5,518 nucleotides of DNA. Origin: Desulfurellales bacterium (lineage in GTDB: Bacteria; Campylobacterota_A; Desulfurellia; Desulfurellales; Hippeaceae). Each line of letters opens with the position of its first letter. Position 1 is the first letter of the stretch. The notes under the pieces were generated by a model. The model was given only the letters and a program-made list of their open reading frames with translations, was not told where the DNA came from and made no database searches. The translations under genes and the position numbers were made by a program. Location: positions 1 through 5,518 of the forward strand of contig JAMOPP010000192.1 in NCBI GenBank assembly GCA_027064405.1, given 5' to 3'. Shown in pieces: positions 1 to 5,518 of the stretch.

Positions 1-13
1 AAGTAAATAAAAA

Positions 14-106
14 TGGCGGAGAGGGAGGGATTTGAACCCTCGGTGCAGATTTTAACCACACACTCGCTTAGCAGGCGAGCGCCTTCAGCCACTCGGCCAC
101 CTCTCC
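14..106 (-). tRNA. tRNA-Ser(GCU)
   Basis: Read on the minus strand this folds as a complete class II tRNA of 93 bases including an encoded CCA (14-16). The acceptor stem is GGAGAGG/CCTCTCC with discriminator G. The anticodon stem CTCGC/GCGAG closes the loop CTGCTAA, so the anticodon is GCT (70-72), which reads AGC and AGU serine codons. A long variable arm of about 6 bp (GTGTGG with TCTGCAC, including wobble pairs) is the serine hallmark, and the T arm is GAGGG-TTCAAAT-CCCTC. It lies 14 bases downstream of the second serine tRNA gene and is probably cotranscribed with it. Any terminator is beyond the left edge. Confidence 0.97.
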
Positions 107-120
107 GAAAGAAATAAAAA

Positions 121-210
121 TGGCGGAGGAGGTAGGATTCGAACCCACGGAACCCTCACGAGCTCAACGGTTTTCAAGACCGCCGCCTTCAGCCACTCGG
201 CCACTCCTCC
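121..210 (-). tRNA. tRNA-Ser(UGA)
   Basis: On the minus strand this is a 90-base class II tRNA with encoded CCA (121-123) and discriminator G. The acceptor stem is GGAGGAG/CTCCTCC. The anticodon loop CTTGAAA gives anticodon TGA (174-176), which reads UCA and related serine codons. The variable arm pairs GAGCTC with GGGTTC around a GTGA loop, and the T arm has the usual TTCGAAT loop. It is the upstream member of a two-tRNA serine unit; the spacer to the next tRNA (107-120) is plain A-rich sequence. No convincing promoter for the pair could be assigned in the A+T-rich DNA at 211-300. Confidence 0.97.
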
Positions 211-324
211 AAAATTTACGAAGAACAGATTAACAAATTTAATACTATATTTCAAGTAAAATTGTTTATGAAAAAATAAGATTAAAAATTGGCATTTCTT
301 TAATAACTTTTTACTATCTTTTGC

Positions 325-352
325 TTGACATTAGGGTATAAGTATTTAGAAT
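325..352 (+). promoter_or_regulatory. Predicted sigma-70-type promoter of the aor operon
   Basis: A perfect -35 hexamer TTGACA (325-330) is followed after 16 bases by TAGAAT (347-352), one mismatch from the TATAAT consensus. Transcription should start near 359, giving a leader of about 90 bases before the first aor gene. It is the best promoter match in the gene-free stretch 211-448, and its orientation and place fit the operon. The rest of that stretch is A+T-rich with no gene. The call rests on sequence only. Confidence 0.6.
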
Positions 353-435
353 TAATTGTTAGATAGAGGTTAATTTGCATTGCGGATGCTATTTAGGGTA
401 ACTTATGTAAAGTGGCTATTTTTAAACTAAGTTAA

Positions 436-442
436 GTGAGGA
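436..442 (+). promoter_or_regulatory. Ribosome binding site of aorA
   Basis: GTGAGGA lies six bases before the ATG at 449. It supports this start rather than a later one, together with the ferredoxin-type beginning of the protein, where the first cluster cysteine comes at residue 11. Confidence 0.7.
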
Positions 443-448
443 TGTAGT

Positions 449-937
449 ATGAAGCTTTTAACTATCAATGTTGACAAATGCACGGGATGTAGAGCTTGCG
501 AATATGCCTGCTCTTTTGTACATACGGGGAAATTTAATCCACTTGATTCAAGGATACATATTAGTGAGTTTTTGGACGATTTTGTTTTTATTCCTTCTGT
601 ATGCACGCAGTGTGAGGATGCCTATTGTGTTAGCGTTTGTCCGACACATGCTTTGAGTAAAAATAAACAAACAGGTGTTGTTGATTTTGATTCCGATAAA
701 TGTATTGGATGCAAGCAGTGTGTTATGGCTTGTCCTTGGGGCGCTATAAAACTTAACCATGAAGGAAGAGAAATTATAAAATGTGATATGTGTGGCGGAG
801 ATCCGGAATGCGTTAAAGTATGTCAAGCGAAGGCTCTTGAGTTTACAGAGGTAGAGGATATGGTTATGGATAAAAAACACAGGAATGCAGTTAAAATTAA
901 AGAGCTTGTAACGGAACAGCAGGGGGTGACAAGATGA
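449..937 (+). CDS. aorA: Aldehyde oxidoreductase electron-transfer subunit, four-cluster ferredoxin (AorA type)
   Basis: This 162-residue iron-sulfur protein should carry electrons between the tungsten subunit and the flavin subunit of a cytoplasmic aldehyde oxidoreductase. Sixteen cysteines form four cluster motifs, enough for four [4Fe-4S] clusters: C11-C14-C17-C21 (CTGCRACEYAC), C52-C55-C60-C64, C85-C88-C91-C95 (CIGCKQCVMACP) and C112-C115-C121-C125 (CDMCGGDPECVKVC). The arrangement is that of the DMSO-reductase-B/HycB-like ferredoxin family, and the GGDPECVKVC stretch is typical of ferredoxins encoded beside aldehyde oxidoreductase genes. No signal peptide or membrane segment is seen. It is the first gene of the operon and its TGA overlaps the ATG of the catalytic subunit gene by ATGA. 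The assignment to AorA leans on the neighbours as much as on the protein, because similar ferredoxins serve other oxidoreductases. The symbol follows the Aromatoleum convention. Confidence 0.9.
   Translation: MKLLTINVDKCTGCRACEYACSFVHTGKFNPLDSRIHISEFLDDFVFIPSVCTQCEDAYCVSVCPTHALSKNKQTGVVDFDSDKCIGCKQCVMACPWGAIKLNHEGREIIKCDMCGGDPECVKVCQAKALEFTEVEDMVMDKKHRNAVKIKELVTEQQGVTR
921..928 (+). promoter_or_regulatory. Strong ribosome binding site of aorB inside aorA
   Basis: AGGGGGTG sits within the last codons of aorA, with its purine core seven bases before the ATG at 934. It fixes the aorB start and should allow independent ribosome loading in addition to coupling through the ATGA overlap. Confidence 0.7.
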
Positions 938-2748
938 TTAAGGGTGGATATATAGGAAAAATATTAAGAGTAGATTTAAGCAATAATAAAACAGGTGTAG
1001 AAGATATAAGAGAAGATTGGGCTCGAAAGTTTATTGGCGGAAGAGGATATGGAACAAGAATTATGATGGATGAGGTTGACCCGAAGGTTGATCCGCTTTC
1101 TAAAGAAAATAAGGTTATAATAGCAACAGGACCCCTTGGCTCTACTTATGCACCGTCATCAGGCAGGGTTATGGTTATAACAAAGGGTGCATTGAACGGT
1201 GCAATTGCTTGTTCAAATTCAGGAGGACATTTCGCACCTGAGCTCAAAAGAGCCGGTTTTGATATGATAATTATAGAGGGTAAAGCTGAAAAACCGGTAT
1301 ATTTGTGGATAAATAAAGGCAATGTTGAAATAAGAGATGCATCTGACATTTGGGGTAAAAATGTCAGTGATGCCGATTCTATTATGAAAAAAGCTACCCA
1401 TCCTGAAGCCGGAACGCTTGAAATAGGGTTGGCGGCTGAAAAGTTATCTCTAATCTCAAATGTTACATTTGACGGTCATAGGGCAGCCGGCAGAACCGGG
1501 GTTGGTGCTGTATTGGCAAGTAAAAACTTAAAAGGTATAGCTGCAAGGGGCAATCTATGTGTAGGTGTAGCTGATAATGAAGCATTTGCAAAAGCGGTTT
1601 ATAATGCAAGGGGAATTTTGAGTAAGGATGCCTTCTCCGGTGGGGGTGGAGCGGCGCTTGGAACAGCTTTGCTTGTTAATGTAATAAATGGCGTAGGCGG
1701 ACTACCTACCAATAATGCCCAAGATGCTTATTTTGAAAATGCAAACAATATAAGTGGTGAAAAGTTAGCTAAGGATAATCTTGTGCGTAATGAAGGGTGT
1801 GACAGTTGTCCCATAGCTTGTGGGAGGGTAACGGAGATAAGAAGTGGTAAATATAAAGGAAATCACGGCGTAGGTCCTGAATATGAGCCTATATGGGCAT
1901 TGGGTTCTATGTGTGGCGTCGATGATTTGAACGCTGTTGTTATGGCAAGTTATCTGTGCGACGATTACGGAATTGATAGCATATCGGCAGGTTCAACTGT
2001 TGCTTGTGCTATGGATTTATATGAATCGGGCTATATTCCTAAAGAGGATGTGCCGTTTGAGCTAAAGTTCGGTTCTCCTGATTCCTTAGTTAATACTGTT
2101 AAAGCTATGTGCGAACAGGATAGTGAATTTGGGAAACTGCTTGCACAGGGTTCTTATAGATTAGCTGAACACTACGGTCATCCTGAATTCTCAATGAGTG
2201 TTAAAAAACAGGAATTCCCGGCTTATGACCCAAGGGCTATCAAAGGTATAGGCCTTGAATATGCAACAAGTAATAGGGGAGCGTGTCATGTCAGGGGATA
2301 CACAATAGCTGCCGAAGTGTTGGGTAATACTGATAGATTGACTTATGAGGGCAAAGCCGAATTGACAAAGATATTCCAAGATTTAACATCAGCTTTGGAT
2401 TCTACAGGAATATGTCTTTTTACAACATTTGGCCTGCAGGGAAAAGAGATAGCCGAAATGTTTGAAGCTGCAACAGGCATTAAATGCAGTGTGGACGATT
2501 TTATGAAGACAGGCGAAAGGATTTGGAATATGGAAAGAATGTTCGACATAAAAGCGGGTTTTACAAAGGATGACGATGCGCTTCCTGAAAGACTTGCGAA
2601 AGAACCCATCAAAACGGGACCATCGAAAGGAGAGGTTACAGACTTGAACAGGATGCTTCCTGAATATTATCAGTTGAGGGGCTGGGATGAAAATGGTATT
2701 CCGAAAATTGACAAATTAAAAGAACTTGGGATAGATGATTTGGTATGA
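934..2748 (+). CDS. aorB: Tungsten-containing aldehyde:ferredoxin oxidoreductase, catalytic subunit (AorB type)
   Basis: This is the catalytic subunit, which oxidises aldehydes to carboxylic acids (reversibly) at a tungsten-bis-pterin centre next to a [4Fe-4S] cluster. Its 604 residues match the Pyrococcus furiosus AOR (about 605). The N-terminal family domain spans roughly residues 4-205 and opens with GYIGKILRVDL, followed by GGRGYG (35-40). The cluster ligands are C289, C292 and C296 (CDSCPIAC) and C494, in the same register as the Pyrococcus enzyme. The two pterin-binding DxxG motifs are DDYGID (343-348) and DSTGIC (489-494). H452 in GACHVRG, and probably E318 in GPEYEPIWALG, correspond to the known active-site His and Glu. 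The protein is cytoplasmic, with no signal peptide. Both gene ends overlap their neighbours by ATGA. Related families (BamB, YdhV, FOR, GAPOR) are alternatives, but the length and the flavoprotein partner favour AOR. The true aldehyde substrate cannot be read from the sequence. Confidence 0.95.
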   Translation: MIKGGYIGKILRVDLSNNKTGVEDIREDWARKFIGGRGYGTRIMMDEVDPKVDPLSKENKVIIATGPLGSTYAPSSGRVMVITKGALNGAIACSNSGGHFAPELKRAGFDMIIIEGKAEKPVYLWINKGNVEIRDASDIWGKNVSDADSIMKKATHPEAGTLEIGLAAEKLSLISNVTFDGHRAAGRTGVGAVLASKNLKGIAARGNLCVGVADNEAFAKAVYNARGILSKDAFSGGGGAALGTALLVNVINGVGGLPTNNAQDAYFENANNISGEKLAKDNLVRNEGCDSCPIACGRVTEIRSGKYKGNHGVGPEYEPIWALGSMCGVDDLNAVVMASYLCDDYGIDSISAGSTVACAMDLYESGYIPKEDVPFELKFGSPDSLVNTVKAMCEQDSEFGKLLAQGSYRLAEHYGHPEFSMSVKKQEFPAYDPRAIKGIGLEYATSNRGACHVRGYTIAAEVLGNTDRLTYEGKAELTKIFQDLTSALDSTGICLFTTFGLQGKEIAEMFEAATGIKCSVDDFMKTGERIWNMERMFDIKAGFTKDDDALPERLAKEPIKTGPSKGEVTDLNRMLPEYYQLRGWDENGIPKIDKLKELGIDDLV

Positions 2749-3959
2749 AATATTTAATAGTGGGCGGCAGTATAGCCGCCTATACTGCATATAAAGAAAT
2801 CAAAAAAATTGACAATAGTGCCGATGTGAAGGTTGTCTCGAAGGAGAGTGTTCAGCCCTATAGTAAAATGTTGCTTCCCTATCTTATTTCGCATAGAGAT
2901 GTAAAAAACAATATGTTTTTTGAAATAGGTAGCGATGATATTATTTTGGATGATGCGGTTGTATCTGTTGATACGGACGGTAAGATAGTAAAAACAGAGC
3001 ATAATAGAGAATTTCAGTATGATAAACTGATGATTGCAACGGGTGCTGACGCATATATACCAAAATATGAAGGTAGCTATAAAAAAAATAGTATTGTCGG
3101 CGTGCGATACTTAAATGATATGGAGAATATAGAAAACATAACGGCATCCTGTAAAAGCGGACATATTATACTGCTTGGTGCTGGTCTTGTAACACTTGAA
3201 ACCGGTTGGGCACTGGTAAAAAAGGGATTTTCCGTAAGCTATATTGTGCGTTCCAATAGAATTTTATCCCAAATTCTCGATAAAGATTCTGCAGATATGG
3301 TAGAAGGATATATAGAAAAGAACTATCCTGTTAAATTTATTAAAGAAAACGATGTTGAGTTTATTGATGAGAAAAATAACGGTGTTTATGTAAAATTGAC
3401 ATCGGGAGACAGCATTGAGGGATGTATGGTCGTTGTTGGAAAGGGCGTAAGGCCAAATGTCGATTTTTTGAGCAACACGGATATAGAAGCGGAAAACGGA
3501 ATTGGTGTGGATGAATATTTAAGGACAAACAATAAAGATATCTATGCCGTTGGGGATGTTGCAGCTTTTAATGATGTTGTTGATAATAAAAAGAAAATAC
3601 ATGCAATATGGCCTGTGGCTGTTGCTCAGGCTAAAGCGGCAGCTAAAAATATGTTGGGTATTAAAAGCTACTATATGCCTGAATTTTCAAGAAATATTTT
3701 ACCTGTGTTTGACTTGAATATATTTTCAGGAGGTGCGGCAAATAAGGATGAAAATGATATTTTTAAGATAAAAAACAGCTTGGAATATAGGAAGATTGTA
3801 TTAAAAAACGGCGTATTGAAGGGTTTTATACTTATAGGAGAAATATCTAATTACGGAGCTTATATAGATCTATCAAAAAGGAGTGTGGATGTTGCACAAA
3901 ATGTTGATAGGTTGCTATACGGTTCTTTGAATATAAATTACGATAAACTTTTCAAATAA
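2745..3959 (+). CDS. aorC: FAD/NAD-binding subunit of aldehyde oxidoreductase (AorC type)
   Basis: This 404-residue flavoprotein of the pyridine-nucleotide oxidoreductase fold probably passes electrons from the ferredoxin subunit to NAD. An N-terminal FAD-binding region begins IVGGSIAA (5-12), and an ATG motif follows in LMIATGADAYIP (95-106). The NAD-binding region starts ILLGAGLVTLE (142-152), whose acidic E152 is usual at the end of the second dinucleotide motif. IYAVGDVAAF (267-276) is the conserved C-terminal FAD-contact motif. The protein has only two cysteines (C136, C227) and no CxxC pair, so it is not a disulfide reductase. Both dinucleotide motifs depart from GxGxxG: the first reads GGSIAA and the second has T150 in place of the last Gly. 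The start overlaps the aorB stop by ATGA, and no good ribosome binding site precedes it, so translation probably depends on coupling. A stand-alone NADH oxidase or rubredoxin reductase is the alternative if context is ignored. Confidence 0.85.
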   Translation: MKYLIVGGSIAAYTAYKEIKKIDNSADVKVVSKESVQPYSKMLLPYLISHRDVKNNMFFEIGSDDIILDDAVVSVDTDGKIVKTEHNREFQYDKLMIATGADAYIPKYEGSYKKNSIVGVRYLNDMENIENITASCKSGHIILLGAGLVTLETGWALVKKGFSVSYIVRSNRILSQILDKDSADMVEGYIEKNYPVKFIKENDVEFIDEKNNGVYVKLTSGDSIEGCMVVVGKGVRPNVDFLSNTDIEAENGIGVDEYLRTNNKDIYAVGDVAAFNDVVDNKKKIHAIWPVAVAQAKAAAKNMLGIKSYYMPEFSRNILPVFDLNIFSGGAANKDENDIFKIKNSLEYRKIVLKNGVLKGFILIGEISNYGAYIDLSKRSVDVAQNVDRLLYGSLNINYDKLFK

Positions 3960-4902
3960 TAGCCAATTGTTCTTTTGATTTTATTATATTAACAATAAAA
4001 TTGTTGTTTGGCAGGTTGATATTGTGTTTTTTGCCTATTTCTACAACAATTCCATTTAGTGAGTCAATTTCTGTTTTTCTCTTGTTGTTTAAATCCTGCA
4101 GCATAGATGATTTATGGGAATAGGTTGACGGTATAAGCTTCTCGTAAAAAAGCTCTTTATACTCATCATTTTTCCAGAATGTAGAATGATTTTCCAAAGA
4201 CATAGCCTTGTATGTTTCGTCTATTATGCCGTTCATTAGATTTTTAGAATGTTCCATCTCGGCAAGTTTTCCGTATTCTACATTTAGTATTGCGCCAAGA
4301 GGGTTTAATGCGCAGTTGTATAGCATTTTAGCCCACAAATGCTTACTAACATCTTGGGATATCTCAGCATCAAATCCCCCTTTTTTAAAGGTTTCCGCCA
4401 AATCTTTTACTTTATGAGAGAGCTCTTTCTTAAATATATTTCCTAAAAACATCGTGTCTGCGTGAACGGTTATGTTTATCGTAGAGGGTGATTCTCTAAA
4501 AAATCCTGTTATAATTCTTGCTGTAAAAACAGATTCTTCTGCAAAATGTTCCGTATATATTTCTGAGTTGCCCCAGCCGTTTTGTATTACAACAATTTTA
4601 GCATTGCCAATTTTATTTTTTATCTTGTTTAAATTATTCGCTATTTCTCTATTTGCTAAGGTTTTTGCGGTTATAAGAATATAATCAAAATCACCGTCTA
4701 TGTCGTTGTAGTTGTCAATAACATTAAAGTCGTTTGGTAGATATTTAAAATCTCCAAATATTCCGCTTACATTAAATCCGTTTTTGATTAATGAGGTTTT
4801 TGTTTGAGTTTGTGCAAAGAGAGTGACGCTGTTTGAGCTTTTTATAAGAAATGCCGACAACCCTAAACCTACCGAGCCCGAGCCTATTACTAAAATTTTC
4901 AT
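3952..4902 (-). CDS. panE: Ketopantoate reductase family protein (2-dehydropantoate 2-reductase)
   Basis: This 316-residue protein of the PanE/ApbA family would reduce 2-dehydropantoate to pantoate with NADPH in pantothenate and coenzyme A synthesis. The N-terminal Rossmann domain starts ILVIGSGSVG (3-12) with an intact GxGxxG. Family residues are present in the expected order: K80 in ILITAKT, N108 in QNGWGN, K192 and N196 in the AKMLYNCALNPL helix, the serines of SSMLQD (265-270), and E278 in KRKTEID. The length is usual for the family. No other pantothenate gene is nearby, and the family includes paralogues acting on other 2-oxo acids, so the exact substrate is inferred. The gene is convergent with aorC and the two stops overlap by 8 bp. 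It has its own promoter and a strong ribosome binding site, and is separated by 205 bases from the permease gene upstream. Confidence 0.85.
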   Translation of the reverse strand: MKILVIGSGSVGLGLSAFLIKSSNSVTLFAQTQTKTSLIKNGFNVSGIFGDFKYLPNDFNVIDNYNDIDGDFDYILITAKTLANREIANNLNKIKNKIGNAKIVVIQNGWGNSEIYTEHFAEESVFTARIITGFFRESPSTINITVHADTMFLGNIFKKELSHKVKDLAETFKKGGFDAEISQDVSKHLWAKMLYNCALNPLGAILNVEYGKLAEMEHSKNLMNGIIDETYKAMSLENHSTFWKNDEYKELFYEKLIPSTYSHKSSMLQDLNNKRKTEIDSLNGIVVEIGKKHNINLPNNNFIVNIIKSKEQLAII

Positions 4903-4905
4903 TTT

Positions 4906-4914
4906 CCACCCCTT
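4906..4914 (-). promoter_or_regulatory. Ribosome binding site of panE
   Basis: On the minus strand AAGGGGTGG precedes the ATG at 4902. The AAGGGG core (4909-4914) is six bases from the start codon, which supports this start; the Rossmann motif follows immediately. Confidence 0.7.
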
Positions 4915-4936
4915 TTTCGCTAATAATTGCGTTATT

Positions 4937-4965
4937 TTTATATACGAACCCTTTCCGTTTTACAA
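4937..4965 (-). promoter_or_regulatory. Predicted promoter of panE
   Basis: On the minus strand TTGTAA (4960-4965) and TATAAA (4937-4942) are separated by 17 bases, each close to the sigma-70 consensus. The predicted start near 4930 would give a leader of about 28 bases and make panE independent of the permease gene behind it. The DNA here is very A+T-rich, so chance matches are possible. Confidence 0.45.
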
Positions 4966-5040
4966 CTTTTTTTTGCGTTTATAAAAATTAACCTATGTAT
5001 ATGAAATTGATTTTTTGTGTTCTATATTTAGGTATCTTTT

Positions 5041-5077
5041 AAAGTGGCAAGATTGTGAAAAGGCCAATTGCCAAGTT
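5041..5077. repeat. Imperfect inverted repeat in the panE-permease gap
   Basis: TGGCAA (5045-5050) pairs with TTGCCA (5068-5073) around a 17-base loop, with two further A-T pairs outside a two-base mismatch. It lies about 30-70 bases after the permease stop codon. On the minus strand it is not followed by a T run, so it is a poor intrinsic terminator for the permease gene. It could be a processing hairpin, an operator, or chance. Nothing else of note is seen in the gap 4966-5107. Confidence 0.3.
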
Positions 5078-5107
5078 ATTTTTAAGATTTGCAAAATAGA
5101 AATATTT

Positions 5108-5518
5108 TTAAAGTATTTTAATTATATTTTCTGCAAGGATTCCTATTCCCATAATTATTGTAAATAGAGCAAAGATGTATCTTAGCTTATCTTGTTTAAG
5201 TTTTTTTGCATATATTGAACCTATTATGCCGCCTACAGCACCACCGCAGGCAAATATTGCACTAATGAGATAGTCTATTTCTCTTTGCTGTATTTCGTAG
5301 CTTATAAGTCCAAATAAGCCGAATAAAGATATGATGAAAAGAGATGTTGCAATTGCCTCTTTCATTTTTAAATTAGCACCGATATACAAAGCCGGAACGA
5401 GGAGAAAGCCACCTCCAACACCAAAAAAACCGCTTGCAAAACCGGTTACAAAACCAAGAAAAAGAATCTTTCCGTAATTGAATCTTCCATCTTTCTCTTT
5501 TAACTGAGTGCTGCTGTT
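5108..5518 (-). CDS. TauE/SafE-family membrane permease, C-terminal part (5' end outside window)
   Basis: The reading frame is open from the right edge to the TAA at 5108-5110 and gives the last 136 residues of a membrane protein; the family is usually about 250-270 residues, so roughly half is missing beyond the window. The visible part opens with a polar, charged linker (about 1-16), which would be the loop between the two halves. The family signature GFVTGFASGFFGVGGG (22-37) follows, then four hydrophobic stretches at about 17-45, 54-74, 82-104 and 112-134. An internal TTG at 5387-5389 is not the start, because the signature lies upstream of it in the same frame. Members export sulfite or small organosulfonates or carry other anions; the substrate here is unknown. 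The gene runs in the same direction as panE but is separated by 205 bases, so a shared transcript is not implied. Confidence 0.88.
   Translation of the reverse strand, partial: NSSTQLKEKDGRFNYGKILFLGFVTGFASGFFGVGGGFLLVPALYIGANLKMKEAIATSLFIISLFGLFGLISYEIQQREIDYLISAIFACGGAVGGIIGSIYAKKLKQDKLRYIFALFTIIMGIGILAENIIKIL

Noticed and set aside
14..210. The tRNA-Ser genes as an integration (att) site for a mobile element.
   Set aside because: No integrase gene, no duplicated tRNA 3' end and no change to foreign-looking genes is seen in the window; the two tRNAs are intact.
227..255. Possible minus-strand promoter for the serine tRNA pair (TTGAAA at 250-255, 17 bases, TAATCT at 227-232).
   Set aside because: Position and spacing fit, but the -10 element matches only half the consensus and the region is so A+T-rich that similar matches are expected by chance.
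353..448. A Moco/tungsten-cofactor riboswitch upstream of aorA.
   Set aside because: The leader is shorter than the known motif and lacks its conserved G+C-rich blocks; only weak dyads are present.
548..880. A 110-codon open frame antisense to aorA.
   Set aside because: It is a shadow of the ferredoxin gene, whose 16 ordered cysteines prove the plus-strand frame; the antisense product has no recognisable domain.
2343..2612. An 89-codon open frame antisense to the end of aorB.
   Set aside because: It lies wholly inside the well-supported catalytic subunit gene, opposite the C494 pterin motif region, and its product has no family features.
5108..5389. A separate 93-residue small membrane protein starting at TTG.
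   Set aside because: The frame stays open upstream to the window edge and encodes the TauE/SafE glycine signature there, so this is the tail of a larger permease.

Overview
The window is A+T-rich bacterial DNA from an anaerobe. The clearest sign of lifestyle is a tungsten-type aldehyde:ferredoxin oxidoreductase operon with a four-cluster ferredoxin subunit. Shine-Dalgarno sites are clear before most genes, and both tRNA genes encode their own CCA end. The lineage cannot be fixed from this sequence; low-GC anaerobes such as Deferribacterota or Firmicutes would fit, but that is a guess.

Left edge (1-210, minus strand): two serine tRNA genes in tandem, tRNA-Ser(UGA) followed by tRNA-Ser(GCU), 14 bases apart. 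Positions 211-448 hold no gene. This stretch contains a good sigma-70-type promoter (TTGACA, 16 bases, TAGAAT) and a leader of about 90 bases for the operon that follows.

Centre (449-3959, plus strand): a three-gene operon whose neighbours overlap by ATGA. It encodes a 16-cysteine ferredoxin-like subunit (AorA type), a 604-residue tungstopterin/[4Fe-4S] catalytic subunit (AorB type) and a 404-residue FAD/NAD-binding subunit (AorC type). The set matches the three-subunit AorABC enzymes known from Aromatoleum and related bacteria. In these, aldehydes are oxidised to carboxylic acids at the tungsten site of AorB, electrons run through the clusters of AorA, and the AorC flavin passes them to NAD. 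The chemistry is reversible. No pterin-cofactor or tungstate-uptake genes lie in the window, so those must be elsewhere.

Right part (3952-5518, minus strand): a ketopantoate reductase family gene runs towards the operon and its stop overlaps the aorC stop by 8 bp. It has its own promoter and a strong ribosome binding site. Behind a 205-base A+T-rich gap is the C-terminal half of a TauE/SafE-family membrane permease whose 5' end lies beyond the window.

I found no mobile element, CRISPR array or clearly new system. The points most worth a second look are the contrast in ribosome binding sites inside the aor operon, the altered glycine motifs in the flavoprotein, and the convergent overlap without a recognisable terminator.
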